From Cephalopachus bancanus (Eukaryota; Chordata; Mammalia; Primates; Tarsiidae): a DNA stretch of 64,000 nucleotides. Shown here piece after piece: positions 23,671 to 34,850 of this stretch. A model generated the notes under the pieces. The model saw nothing but the letters and a program-made list of their open reading frames with translations. It was not told where the DNA came from and ran no database searches. The DNA lies in NCBI GenBank assembly GCA_027257055.1, contig JAPVLO010000384.1, positions 1,240,001 to 1,304,000 on the forward strand, written 5' to 3'. Position 1 is the first letter of the stretch, and every line of letters begins with the position of its first letter. A program made the translations under genes and the position numbers.

Positions 23671-23984
23671 TTTTTTCTTCCTAAGAGTTCCCAATAAGAT
23701 TATGACCGCTAGTTATAGGATGAAGATGAGAAAGTCACATCAATGTGTAAAACAACAACATTCATGAGCAGGAAGAAAAAGTGAGGCTTGAACAGCACCT
23801 GCTGAGTTGGGTCACTGTCTGTTCTAGAAATAGCGCTATCCTCCCTTCCAGGTCGGAGAGCTCGGCTCTGGCCTGTGAATATGACAGTCGATGTATTCTA
23901 TCTGATGCGCACAAGAAGGCAAGTGACCATCTCTTATGCCAATCAAAAAAACAAAGTGAGAGCGTCATTTCATGCCCAAAATAG

Positions 23985-26110
23985 TAAGGTGTTTGAGGGT
24001 TTTAATCAAGAAGCGATGCTGGATATTATCAAAAACTTTTTCTGCATCAAATGATATAATCATGTGGTTCTTCTTTTTACATCTGTCGATGTATTTAGTT
24101 ACATTTATGGTCATGCAGATTTTGAATCAGTCCTGCATCCCCACTTGGTCATGGTGGATGATTTTTGAGATGAGCTGTTGGATCAGTTTGATAGATATAA
24201 TGATTTGATAGAATCTTGTTGAGAACTTTTGCATCTATGTTCATAAGGGATACTGGCCTGTAGTTCTCTTTTTTTTGTTGGATCTTTCCCCAGTTTGGGT
24301 GTCAGTGTGATGGTAGCTTCGTAAGATGATTTAGGGAGAATTCCATCTTTTTCAATTGCCTGGAATACTTTCAGTAAGATTGGTATCAGCTCCTCCTTGT
24401 ACGTTTTGTAGAATTCTGCTGGAAAACTGTCTGGTTTAGGGCTTTCTTTTGTAGGTAGTTTTCTTATGACAGTGTCAATTTCCTGGCTTGTTATTGGTCT
24501 ACTTAGTGCCTCAATGTCTTCTTGTTTGAACCTTGAGAAGTTGTGTGATATCAGGAAGTCCTCCATTTCATTTAGGTTATCAAGTTTGTTTACATACAGA
24601 TGTGCATAGTAATCTCTGATTATCTTCTATATTTCTTTGGGGTTATTTCTTTGGGGTCCGCTGTGATTTGATCTTTTGTATTCTGATTGTGTTTATTTGG
24701 GCTTTTTCTCTCTTTTTCTTGGTCATTCTGGCTAGGGGTTCACTGAATTGTTAATTCTTTCAAAGAACCAGCTTTTTGTTTTTTGATGTTTTCTATGCTA
24801 TTTTTGTCCTCTTTGTCCCGTATTTGGACTCTTACTTTGGTGATTTGGGTTCTTCTGCTAAAGTTAGGGTTTTGGTGGTCTTTTTCTTCCAATTCCTACA
24901 GGTGATTTGCTAGGCTGTTAACTTGTGATCTTTCTATTTTCTTGATGTGTGCTTGTAGAGATGCAAATCTCCCCTTTAGAACTGTTTTCATGGCATTCCT
25001 GAGGTTTTGGTAAGCTATTTCTTCATTTTCATTTATTTCCAGGAATCTTTTAATTTCTGTTTTGATTTTGGTGTTGCCTCAGTAGTTTTTTGGCATCTTG
25101 AGGTTTAGTGTCTACATCTTTGTGGACTTTGAGGAAGCTTTGTTGGTGTTGATATTTATTTTCATTCCACTGTGATCTGAGATGGTGCATGGCAATATTT
25201 CAACCTTATGGAATTTGTTTATGCTTGATTTATGATTGAGGATGTGATCGATCTTGGGAGTACTTTTCATGTGGTGGTGAGTAGAATGTATATTCTGTGG
25301 TTATTGGGTGAAATATTCTGTAGGTATCTATTAAGTCCATTTGGTCAAGTATCAAGTTGAGGTTCTGGATCTCTTTGCTGATTTTTTTTTTTGAGTTGGA
25401 GTCTCACTCTGTTGCCCAGACTGGAGTGCAGTGGCCACTCCCAGACACTGCAGCCTCGACCCGCTGGCTCTGGCGATTCTTCTGCCTCAGCCTTCTGAGT
25501 AGCTGGAACTACAGGTGCACGCTATCACGCCAGGCTAATTTTTTGATTTATAGTAGAGATGAGGTCTCGCCAAGTTGCCCAGGTGAGGCTCAGGCAATCC
25601 ACTCACCTCAGCCTCCCAAGGCGTGGGATTACAGGCTGAGCCACTGAGCCTGGTTATCTTTGCTGATTTTTTGACACGATGATCTGTCTAGGGCTGTTAG
25701 TGGGGTATTCAAGTCCCCAGCTATAATAGTTTACTTAGTAATTGCTTTATAAATGCTAGTGCTTCTATGTTGGGTGCATATATGTTTAGGATGGATAGTT
25801 CTTGTTGATGGATTGAACCTTTTATCATTATGTAGTATCCTTTTGCATCGTTAAAAATTTTTGATAGCTTAAAGGTTGTTTTGTCTGATATTAAGATCAT
25901 GACTCTTGACTTTTGTGATCCATTTGTCTGGAGACTCATTTTCCATCCTCTAACTTTGAGTCTATGTGGCTCTGTTGTGACGAGATGAGTTTCCTGGATG
26001 CAGCAAATAATTGGGTCCTGGTTTCTTATCTAGTTTGACATTCTGTGTCTTTTCAGTGGTGCATTTAGTCCATTCACATTCAGGCTGGTTATTGAAATGT
26101 GATTGTTTAT
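23985..26110 (-). pseudogene. L1 ORF2 remnant: endonuclease and N-terminal RT
   Basis: ORF2p combines an endonuclease and a reverse transcriptase for target-primed reverse transcription. The endonuclease start reads near 26060-26110; a later endonuclease piece is at 25721-25939 (VMILISDKTTFKLSK, LNIYAPN). The RT N-terminal part is at 24183-24566 ([41 protein letters not shown]). The RT catalytic region and the C-terminal part are absent. Frameshifts, stops and an Alu at 25386-25655 break it. Confidence 0.85.
25386..25655 (-). mobile_element. Alu SINE inside L1 ORF2, antisense
   Basis: Complement of a dimeric Alu ending GAGCCTGG. CTCTTTGCTGATTTTTT before it and ATCTTTGCTGATTTTTT after it are the target duplication, both from L1 sequence. 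Confidence 0.93.
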
Positions 26111-26129
26111 CCCTCTCATGAGATTCTTA

Positions 26130-27240
26130 TAAAGTTTTTTTTTCTTTGTTTGTTTGCTTGTTTTCTTTTAATTTTGTGGTTGATGTATGTATGTTTTTTC
26201 AAGTTTGCTGTTGCAATGCATTCTCTGTTGATTCCATACTCTGTTGTTCTCTTGGAAAATATGTGATCATTTTTTTTTCTTCTTTCTTCTGTGCTTAATA
26301 CCTTTTTAAGCATCTCCTCTAGAGCTGGTCTAGAAGCTAAATAATCTTTTAGGGATTGGATGTCTGGGAAGGATCTAATTCTCCATCGCTGATGAAGCTG
26401 AGCTTGGCTTGGTAGGAGATTCTTGGTTGAAATTGTTTATTTTTGAGGACTTTGAATATTGAACTCCAGTCCCTTCTTGCTTATAGTGTTTCTGTCCATA
26501 GGTCTGCTGCTATTCTCATTGGTTCCCCCAGTAGGTAGTCTGTCCTTTCTCTCTTGCTGCCTTTAGGATTTTTTTCTTTTGTGCCTACTTTGTGTAGGTG
26601 AATTACTATGTGCCTAGGAATTGGTCTTCTCATTTGATGTCTTGTGGGGGTTCTCTGTATCTCTTGTGTTTGATTTGTCACATCTCTGGTGAGGTGGGGA
26701 AGATTTCTTGGATAATATTCTGGAATACTTGCTCCAATGTGTTTTCCATTTTCCTTTCTTGCTCTAGTATACTAATCAGGTGTATGTTCAGCCTCTTGAT
26801 ATCATTGCACATCTCTTGGAGGTTTTGCTCTTCCTTTCTGAGTTTTCTTTCTACTTTTTTCTTTTCTTTTTTTACAGATCAGGTTAATTCCATGTTCTGG
26901 TCTTCAAGTTCTGAGGTTCTTTCTTCTGCCTGATTACATCTGCTTTTCATGCTTGTCATCTTGTTATTTATTTATTGGATGAAATTTTTATGGCCCAAAT
27001 CTCTGTTACAAGTTCTTTCTGTGTTGCATCTTGTCTTTCTTGGATCTTAGTCACTCTTTCGGTCCATTCCCTAATCCCTGTCATATTTTGGGGCCAGTCA
27101 TTGGTGATTTCCATTGTTTGGGCTCTGAGGTCTGATTTTTCCCATGTTTTCTCTTTGGTAATAACCTGTGTTCTTTCATTGATTTTTCCTCATTTGTGGT
27201 AGAAATCTTTCATTTCTCTTTAGTTCCATTATTCAGTGGT
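26130..27240 (-). pseudogene. L1 ORF1 remnant
   Basis: Segments in different frames correspond to ORF1p: C-terminal end at 26116-26313 (LKKVLSTEERRKKNDH), RRM/CTD at 26481-26681 (TQEIQRTPTRHQMRRPIPRH, VGTKEKNPKGSKRERTDY), and the coiled coil towards 27000. It matches the ORF1 remnant at 10.5-11.4 kb piece by piece. Confidence 0.8.
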
Positions 27241-27720
27241 AGTGGGAGAGACTTTCACTTCTGATATTTGCTCAGCCCTGTATTCTTCCCTGATCTGGGC
27301 TCTGGTTTTGTTCTATTTTGAAATGGGATTGTGGGTGGGAAGCTTTGCTGTCTTTTGCAGTTTTGAGAGCTGAATAAGGTAAAGGATGGGCAACTAGGAT
27401 TCAGAATCTACTTGCAAATAACAATGTTTACTGGTTGTTGTTTGGGTTCCCTGAGTCCCACTTCTCACCACCACTCTATATGACAATGCAATGGGTACAT
27501 GTGTGTACCCTCTGAGTCCAAGATACAGTGATAGTAATTAGGAAAAAGAGAAAATTAGAATGAAATACGATGAACAAATATTAAAAAAGGAAAGAAAACA
27601 CAGAACAATGAAAGCAGAAACCAAAGCAAAAAACAATTGAACACCCCCCTCAAAAACAATCTGGAATAACACCTAAGTAAAACAAAACAGAAGACAACAC
27701 TGCCAGAAAATCAGGAAAAC

Positions 27721-27723
<3 letters not shown>

Positions 27724-27766
<43 letters not shown>
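27724..27766 (+). repeat. (AC)n microsatellite in the L1 5' UTR
   Basis: About 21 AC units. On the L1 sense strand this is (GT)n, in the same place as the GT run of the other L1 at 9949. Confidence 0.97.
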
Positions 27767-27769
<3 letters not shown>

Positions 27770-28820
27770 CCAGAACAAAAAGCTGTGGAGGGACCTGAAT
27801 GGAGAAACAAAAGAAAAAGAATGGAAAAAACAAAACAAAACAAAATGGGGGGTGGGGATAGGAATTCAAATTGCACCCTCACATATATATTCACACACAC
27901 ATTAAACTAAAAAAGAGAAGAACAAAAGAACAAAAACAAACCAATGACAACACAATGACAAAAATAACTCAAAGGTGAACATTCAACCATTCGTATACAC
28001 ACATAAACAGAAAACAACAACAAAAAAAGAAGGCAGAGAAGAAGAAAAGGAGGGGATACAGATCAAACCCTCACATACACATTCATGTGCAAAGGAAACA
28101 TATTTTTAAAATTAGAAAAACTAACAAACAAACAGGCAGAAAACTTTAAAAAAATAAAACTCTGCCCTCTTATGGCAGGTTCTGTAACTGTTTCTTTCAT
28201 CTGCTTCTCTGATGTCTCCTGCAGAGCTTCCACCTCTTTCACTCTATCCCCAGTATCCACACCAGGGAAGGAGCAGGGGCAATGGAGATGGGTGGGGCTG
28301 CAGTCTTCCCCTCCCACTGCCTTAGGGTCAGGGGAATATCCTCCACTGGGGAGGGGCAGGATTGTCTCTTCACTAGATATTCGTGGGGGAGTGGGCCTAT
28401 CCTGGAGTGGAGTCCTTCTATTGCCACTTCTGTCCATGATCAACTGGGTTCTTTCCTCTCAGTCATGCTCCAGTCATGTGGGTCTGATGTTCAGAGGATT
28501 GCTTTGGGAGGCAGGTGATTGGGTCAGTCCCAGCCTCACCATTGATCTCTTGGGAGTTCTTCCTCATCCTTTCCTGACCACATCCTTTGTCCAGCAGCTG
28601 TATCAGGGTAGGGTGTGGAGCACCTGAGACTCAGCACTCATCAGGTCCCTCTGAAGCTTTTGGGCTTTCAGGATATTGTCTCTGGATCTGTGGAGGTCCA
28701 GCCTCCACAGAGCAGGGCCTTAGGAAGGGGGGACGGAATGAGAAAGAAAGACAAGAGATAGCAGGATTGGGAGGTCTGTCTCCTCAATAGGTGAGAGCCC
28801 GATTATTATTTAACATGCTT

Positions 28821-28828
28821 CTTATATA
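28821..28828 (-). promoter_or_regulatory. TATA box of the 3' LTR
   Basis: CTTATATA on the + strand reads TATATAAG on the provirus strand. The equivalent in the 5' LTR is GTATAAG (36916-36922). Confidence 0.6.
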
Positions 28829-28903
28829 GGGCAAAACTAGGGCAAAACTGTATAAGGGATTATTGTAAAAACAAGCAGTATCAGCTTTTGGGACAGGCGT
28901 GAT

Positions 28904-28911
28904 TGACGTCA
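28904..28911 (-). promoter_or_regulatory. CRE-like TGACGTCA in the 3' LTR
   Basis: Perfect 8-bp palindrome of the CREB/ATF type, upstream of the TATA box in U3; also intact in the other LTR. Confidence 0.6.
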
Positions 28912-29101
28912 TGTTGCTTTGCTTTATTATAAAGTAACAAATCAAGGTTAGGGGAAATGAGTGAACCACAATGGAATTATGTTGCTATTAGATGACGAGT
29001 TGTTCTGCGTTTATCTTTTTGTACCTAGGGCTTTATTGTAGCTAAGACTTTATCTGTACTATGTGCACCTGGATGTGTGGGCATTCAAGACACTGCCTCG
29101 T

Positions 29102-29300
29102 GTAGCAAGCAGGCTGCATTCCTCACAGCCTGCTTTTGGCTAGGATGCAGAGCTTCCAAGCGAGACCTTGCCTACGTGCTTGGGGTACTCAAGGCCTACT
29201 ATGTTTTACGTAGCAGGCTGCATCCCTCACCTGCCTTTGGCTAGAATGAAGAGCTTCCAGGCGAGACCGTTGCCTACAAGATAGGGGTACTCAAAGCCTG
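29102..29300 (-). repeat. Tandem U3 duplication in the 3' LTR
   Basis: Two copies about 108 bp apart share GTAGC...AGGCTGCAT(T/C)CCTCAC, TTTGGCTAG(G/A)ATG, AGAGCTTCCA(A/G)GCGAGACC and GGGGTACTCAA. The 5' LTR has only one copy. Confidence 0.85.
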
Positions 29301-29406
29301 CTGCAGTGGCAGTACTTGTCTGCTCCCCACACACATCTACTCCGAGATGAGGGAGTATATGCTTGGTTCCTTGAATACAAGCCAAGAACACAAGGACCTT
29401 GTCAGT

Positions 29407-31269
29407 TTATGCTCTGGTCATCTCCTCTTTTCTTTTTTCCTTCATCTCCTCTTTTCTTTTTTCTTTTAAGCATAGTTTATAGACCTCTACTTGGAGTTCC
29501 TTGATGGCTTGTACTCTTGCCTGGATGCAGACTGGGAAACACAACAGTAAAATTAAAATTAGCACTTTTAATGCTATTAAACAATACACTGCAGACCATA
29601 TGTTATGCTACGATACCAATTGTTTAACCTTACTAAGAATATTATTAGCCAGTGTGTTAGCAGACAATAGAGGTAACTCAGATGTAGAAATATCAACAAT
29701 ATCTTGATGCAATCGTGCAACGTCTAAAGATATGTTATTAGAGGACCAAATTCCCAGCAAACAATTTCTAACCAGATCCCAATGCCATTCAGAATTATTA
29801 TGAGACTTAGAGGTTACACAAATCCATTGAAACTCTGCATGACATTGTAACATAACCCGAGTCTTTAGAGCAGCAACCTGGTCTCCAAGAACCAGGACCA
29901 TCTCCTCCAGTGCGTTGAGTCGTGCTTCCAGTTTAACGTCAATGGCTTCTTGGCTGGATAGAACAGTAGAAATGTTCTTAGCCAAATGGTTTACGTACTG
30001 AGCAGCATGGATTTCTTGAGTCAAAGCCATTGCTGAAGCGGTGGCTGATGCAATCAATGTAACCAAAGCAGTAATACCGGCAACTAGAAGTCCAATAAAT
30101 CTTTGCTGGCGATCAAGCAGTGTGGACATTTGAGAAAGTACATGCCAGCCATAGTCCTGATACTATGGCCCAGAAATATATACAGGCATCATAACAAAAG
30201 AGGGCTGATGCAATACCACAACTTGCTGTCCTCCATTATGAGAAGAAACACAATTAGTAAGGTTACAATGAGGACACTTTAAAGAAAAATGGAGAATTCC
30301 ATGATAATAGTTCAGGGCCCTGTTAATAAAACATAAGGATGGGGGGGCATAGGCAAACACTTTATGGGAGCCATTCTAAGATGGTTGGTTCAATTTAGAC
30401 TGCTGGGAGATGAGAACGGGCCCTAAAGTCGCCATAAGTTTCCAAATATCAAGTTGAGGGTGTCCCGCTAAGTTGGAAAGGAGCATTCCCACCCACCCTC
30501 CAGAGGTTTCAACATGTTGTAATTCAGACATAGCTTGTGGATCCAGAGTAGCCCAGTCCATGACTTCTCTAGTGGGGGGGATACAATGCCAGGTGGCCAC
30601 AGAATAATGACACCCATGCCAGGATGGAAACTGAGAAAATAAAAATGAAGCTGCCTCGGAACACAGGGGAACTCCAGAAGGTGGGGTCTCAGTAAAAGAT
30701 GCAGTACAAGACTGTAGTGGGCCATACGAGGACATGATCCACTCCTTTTTCATTCAAGGCTGGTGTTCCATGTCCCAAGGCATAAACCTATGAGTATATT
30801 TAAAAGTAGAAGTAATCGGCACACAACCTGGATCTCCCATGGAGAGTGGGCACCACAAACGTGAAAAACAAATGGGCGCTTTGATGGACCACCCTTCATA
30901 AAAAAATCCATCAACCCACTGTGGGGTAATAGACTCAGTGGAGGGGTGGCCTAATAAGGAAGAGTTACTAACAAATACTGGGACTGAAGAGTTGTCCCAA
31001 ACTACAGCTCTAAGAAAAGGGGGGTCAGACACATAAGCCCAATAAGGCAAATTGTGGCCCCTAACTATATCTGCTTGGCAAGTCATCACAGCAAACATGG
31101 CCAAGAATAGAGAAGATGGATCAGATGCGATCCCACCATTGTTTTGTACCATGTTTTCGGCTTTAGCTGTTAGCACCTCCAGTCGTGTCCAAGAAGGAGG
31201 AACAGCTTGACGTGCTGTCCCACAGCGGGGTCGTGGGGGAGGCACAATTCCCAGTGGGATGATGCACAC
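29407..31269 (-). pseudogene. env: Betaretroviral env (SU and TM) in one frame with four stops
   Basis: Env mediates receptor binding and membrane fusion. Four consecutive open pieces (from 31269, 30753, 30360 and 30129) and a fifth from 29589 are all in the same frame. They are separated only by stops at 30754-30756 (TGA), 30376-30378 (TAG), 30163-30165 (TAG) and 29608-29610 (TAG), so about 621 codons have no net frameshift. TM shows a hydrophobic fusion-peptide region rich in Ala, Leu, Ile and Thr, a heptad-repeat helix (KLEARLNALEEMV), a Cys-containing loop, and a membrane anchor with a long Leu/Ile run. The tail ends in charged KEKRKEEM repeats and runs across the polypurine tract into the LTR. 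A related upstream piece at 31163-31366 is in another frame, so the true start is not preserved. Confidence 0.85.
29421..29467 (-). other. Polypurine tract, duplicated with a 24-bp period
   Basis: On the provirus strand, purine runs of the AAAAAAGAAAAGAGGAGA type occur twice, 24 bp apart; the second abuts the LTR TG. The same bases encode the end of the env frame, giving a repeated KEKRKEEM. Confidence 0.8.
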
Positions 31270-31451
31270 CCTCTTGAATGGAGGGATCAGGCTTCCTGTC
31301 CAATTCTGCTTGATACTCTGAAGCTGGGGATCGGTGTAGAGTCGGACGAATCATACCGGGAGCCATTGGGGTCCCTCTGCATTCCTAGGGAAAACACAAG
31401 CACTGCCTCGTCCCCAAATGAGTACCGGATTAGATCCCTGCCACTGGCCCG

Positions 31452-33840
31452 TTAAAGGATCCTTTCAACGAACCAAAGCCTCTGCTTTAGGAGAAGGATG
31501 CCAAAAGCTTTCTGCATCTGATACTTCATCATTATCCAGATTAAGAAAATTAAGAATAAATTATGCATGTGCCAATAGTGTATGTGGGGAGGAATTGTAT
31601 ATTCCCCCTTTCTTAATTTTGATAATTGGGTTTTGAGTGTTCTATTGGCACACTTCACTATGCCTTGCCCCTGTGGATTATAGGGAATTCTGGTAGTATG
31701 AGAAATTTGAAACGTGTAGCAAAATTGGGCAAAAGGTTTGCTAACATAAGCAGGACCATTGTCAGTCATAATAGATTTGGGAATGCCCATGGCAGTGAAG
31801 GCTGCAAAACAGTGGGCTGTAACATATCGGGCTGCTTCTCCTGATCGGGCTGAGGCAAAAATAAAACGAGAGCACGTGTCCACTGTAACGTGCACATAAG
31901 CCAACTTTCCAAAAGAAGGGATGTGTGTGACATCCATTTGTTATAAGTGACCTGGCAGCAAACCTCAGGAATTCATGCCCTTAGTAGGAGGAGAGTGAAA
32001 CTAAGGACAAATAGACAATTTTTCACTCTTTGTTAAGCCGTTTCTCTAGACAATGAAAATTGGTGGCGTAAACTTTGGGCATTCTGATGACGAAGGGCAC
32101 GAGAAGCAGCAGCTGCGGAAGCAGGAGACAATAAAGGAAAGGCAAAAAATCATGTAGCCTCATCAGCAAGGGCATTGTTTTCGGATAACAGACCAGGAAG
32201 GGCAGAATGAGCATGAACATGAGCAATATGAAAGGGTTCTGAACGAGCGTGGATATGCGTTTGAATGGTCTGTAAAAGAGCAGTTATGTCAGTGGGGGAG
32301 GAGGAAGAGACAGTGCGAAGACTAGCAGTTCCCAAATGACGCAGCACACCTACAACATAATGACTGCCAGTGTAAAGATTATAGTGTCTCTTAGGGAGAT
32401 TAGCAAAAACCTGACAAACTGCAAACAGCTCGACCCGTTGAGCGGAATCATAATCCGACTGAAAACGAGAAACAACACCATTAATGACAGTGACTGCTGT
32501 TCCAGAAGATGAGTCATCTGTAAAAACCAAATCAGCATCTTGCAGAGGTTGAGCACTAGTAACCTGAGGGAAGATAAAAGAATGATTTTTTGCAAAAGTA
32601 AGCAGTCGAGAAGGAGGATAATGGGAGTTTCCTTGTCCAGCAAAGTGGGCTACTGCCATCCGCCATGCAGGACATGTTTCCCAGAGCCAAGTCATGTGAG
32701 GAGCAGTGTAAGGAAGTGCAATTAAAGCAGGTTCATGCCCAAAAATTCCCTACATCACCGCCGACCCTTGGCAATGAGGAGAGAAACAGATTCATAATAT
32801 GGGGTTACAATGAGTTGTTGCGAGGATGGTAAGTGTAGTCATTTTACCGGCCTCTGTTGCCAAAATACACCTGTTGGTAAGTAAGGAGTGGGCAATATGA
32901 GAAGTGACCAAGGATTAGTAAAAGAAATGCAAAAAATCTGTTGTTGGGCGATAGTCTCCTGGACCAGCCGCAACGCAGCTAGAGTTTCTGGGGTGAGATG
33001 CCTTGGAGATCGAGGGTCAGAATCTCCTTTCAATATATCAAAAAGTGGCATTAGTTGAGCAGTAGAAATACCCAAGGAGGAATGTCACCAATTGATGTCC
33101 CCCAACAACTTTTGAAAATTATTAAGGGTTAATAAAGAATCCAAATGAATGTGCAGCTTTTGCATGCGTGCATTGCGTCTTTCTATTAGTTTACCAAGAT
33201 ATTTATATGGGGCTACAGTCTGGACCTTTTCTGAAACAATAATAAGTCCAGATTGCTGTAGGTTTAAAAACACAACCTGAAGTTGTTCTGGATCAGGATA
33301 GCAACAAGGATGTCACTCATGTAATGAACGATGTAGGCTTTAGGAAAACATGATTGGACAGTCCTGAAAGCCTTGGCTACAAAAGTTTGACATAATGTGA
33401 GACTATTGGCCATGCCTTGGGGTAAAACCTTCCATTGAAATCTCTGAGCTGGTTGTTGAAAATTAGTAGCAGGCAAAGAGAAAGCAAAACGTTTACAGTC
33501 CTGAGGGAAAAGTGGAATAGTGAAAAAACAATTCTTTATAACAAACAAGTGATAGTTAGCAGGGATGGCCACTGATGAGGGCAGGCCGGGCTGCAGAGGC
33601 CGCATAATTTTCATGGAGAAATTTACTGCCCATAAATCTTGTAGTAAATGTCACTTCCCTGATTTTTTCTTAATTACAAAGATAGGAGTGTTTCAAGGAC
33701 TGTTGGAATGTTCAATGTGTCTGGATAGAAGCTGCTTTTGAACAAGCGCTGTTTCCGTTGCAAGCTTTTTTTCAGAGAGTGGCCACTGCTCCACCCATAC
33801 ATGTTCATTAGATAACCAAGTAATGGGAACAGCAGTTTCC
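31452..33840 (-). pseudogene. pol: Betaretroviral pol: RT, RNase H, integrase, inactive
   Basis: RT: 33264-33614 holds the palm motifs. NCFFTIPL has Asn where the first catalytic Asp is expected, LPQGMANS is kept, and YMSD replaces YMDD. RNase H: 32150-32695 keeps FTDDSSSG and RVELFAV but has YTGSHYV, with Gly where an Asp is usual. Integrase: 31452-31937 keeps MDVTHIP and TDNGPAY but has PQGQGIVKCANR, with Lys in place of the catalytic Glu; its zinc-domain part is frame-broken. Segments lie in several frames (for example, 32695 to 31937 is not a multiple of three). The polyprotein would normally copy and integrate the genome; three active sites are altered here. Confidence 0.88.
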
Positions 33841-34850
33841 TGATGGGGCTCAGGAGAAGCAGTGGCCATTAGTGAAAAGCCTCAGGGTGACCTAAACCAA
33901 AACTTCCGTTTTTTACGGGGGAAGTTAAGGGGTACTGCATTCCTTGATTAGACCTTCCCAATCCTTGGTTTGGTAAAAATCCTTGATTAAACGTTTGAGA
34001 AGTGACCAGAGGGCTGGGGCTGTAAAGTAATACCCCCATAGCTTGGAAGACATCTTGTCCCCAGAGATTAAGTGGCTGAAAGACTCCTTCATGACCTTCA
34101 TTATCTGTCCACCTAAGTAACTGGCTACTGTGTAATGGAGATTTGGACTGTCCAATACCTTGCAAAGATGTTATAGCCTCCTGAAGAGGCCAAGAAATTG
34201 GTCAGTGAACCTGAATAATGACAGAGACATTGGCCCCTGTATCTAATAAACCCCAGAAGGTTTTGCCTTCTATATGCAAAGAATACTCAGGTAGCTTTTC
34301 CCCAATGGCCTGCACCTAATAGGCATGATTAGAAGAACCAAATGCAGTAAGAGTCTTCTCTTTGTGAGAAGACAATATGTTCCATTTTTCTCAATGGGAG
34401 TAACACCAGTTGGGCAATTTTCATGCCTGCAGTAAGAGTAATAATATCCTGAGGAGCATTTCCCATAACTTTAATTTCACCAGTGTAGTCAGAATCTATG
34501 ACTCCGGGGAGAACTTGGAAGCCCTTTAGGGAAAGACTGTTACGTCCCAGTAACAGTCCCACCATGTCATCGGGGAGCGGGCCATACACACCCATGGGAA
34601 TGACTTGTGGACCCATCTCTGGGGTTAATACGAGGTAGGAGGAGGAACTGAGGTCCAGTCTGGCACTCCCTGGGGTGGCACGGTAGAGATCGCCGACCCG
34701 TTGGGTTGATGACTTCCCTGAAGAGATGAACTAGGCATGGGCTGTGGGGGTAGATGGACATAGCCCCAATTGTTTGAGGGGCCAGGGGCTGGCCCCTCTA
34801 GAAGTTTCCCGACAGGGGATTTCCGTTTGCATCCGACTTGGAGCGGCATT
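33841..34850 (-). pseudogene. pro: Betaretroviral pro: dUTPase and aspartic protease
   Basis: dUTPase (34329-34616) has the substrate-loop motif GVIDSDYTGEI and a later MKIAQLVLLP. dUTPase normally keeps dUTP low during reverse transcription; its N-terminal motif is not clear. The protease core follows with an intact active site LLDTGANVSVI near 34218-34255. A TGA lies in frame a few codons later. A glycine-rich tail (LGRSNQGMQYP) lies at 33869-34165. The N-terminal part overlaps the end of gag in another frame, as expected for -1 frameshift expression in this group. Confidence 0.82.

Larger units (their letters stand above)
23985..28682 (-). mobile_element. L1, antisense: ORF2 part, ORF1 and most of the 5' UTR
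   Basis: Read leftwards from 28682: 5' UTR to about 27240, ORF1 to about 26130, then ORF2 endonuclease and the first part of RT to 23985. There is no poly-T or 3' UTR at the left end, so the 3' side was lost by rearrangement, not by ordinary 5' truncation. The 5' end of the same element continues at 37382-38005 beyond the provirus. An Alu interrupts ORF2. Confidence 0.9.
28689..29420 (-). mobile_element. 3' LTR of the class II provirus
   Basis: About 732 bp, running TG...CA. It is longer than the 5' LTR because its U3 holds a second copy of a block of about 108 bp. By hand count it differs from the 5' LTR at roughly 35 substitutions over about 520 aligned bases, plus short indels. The polyadenylation signal seen in the 5' LTR is altered here (GATTATTATT on the + strand). 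Confidence 0.92.

Noticed and set aside
27650..27900. Frames with long Cys-Val runs
   Set aside because: Produced by the AC microsatellite; the same holds for frames at 9894-10085 and 15156-15386.
28085..28627. 180-codon open frame on the + strand
   Set aside because: It is antisense to the L1 5' UTR; the same region aligns with a non-coding part of the other L1.
29407..31269. Env as a domesticated, syncytin-like host gene
   Set aside because: Four in-frame stops and a lost start; it cannot make a full Env from this locus.
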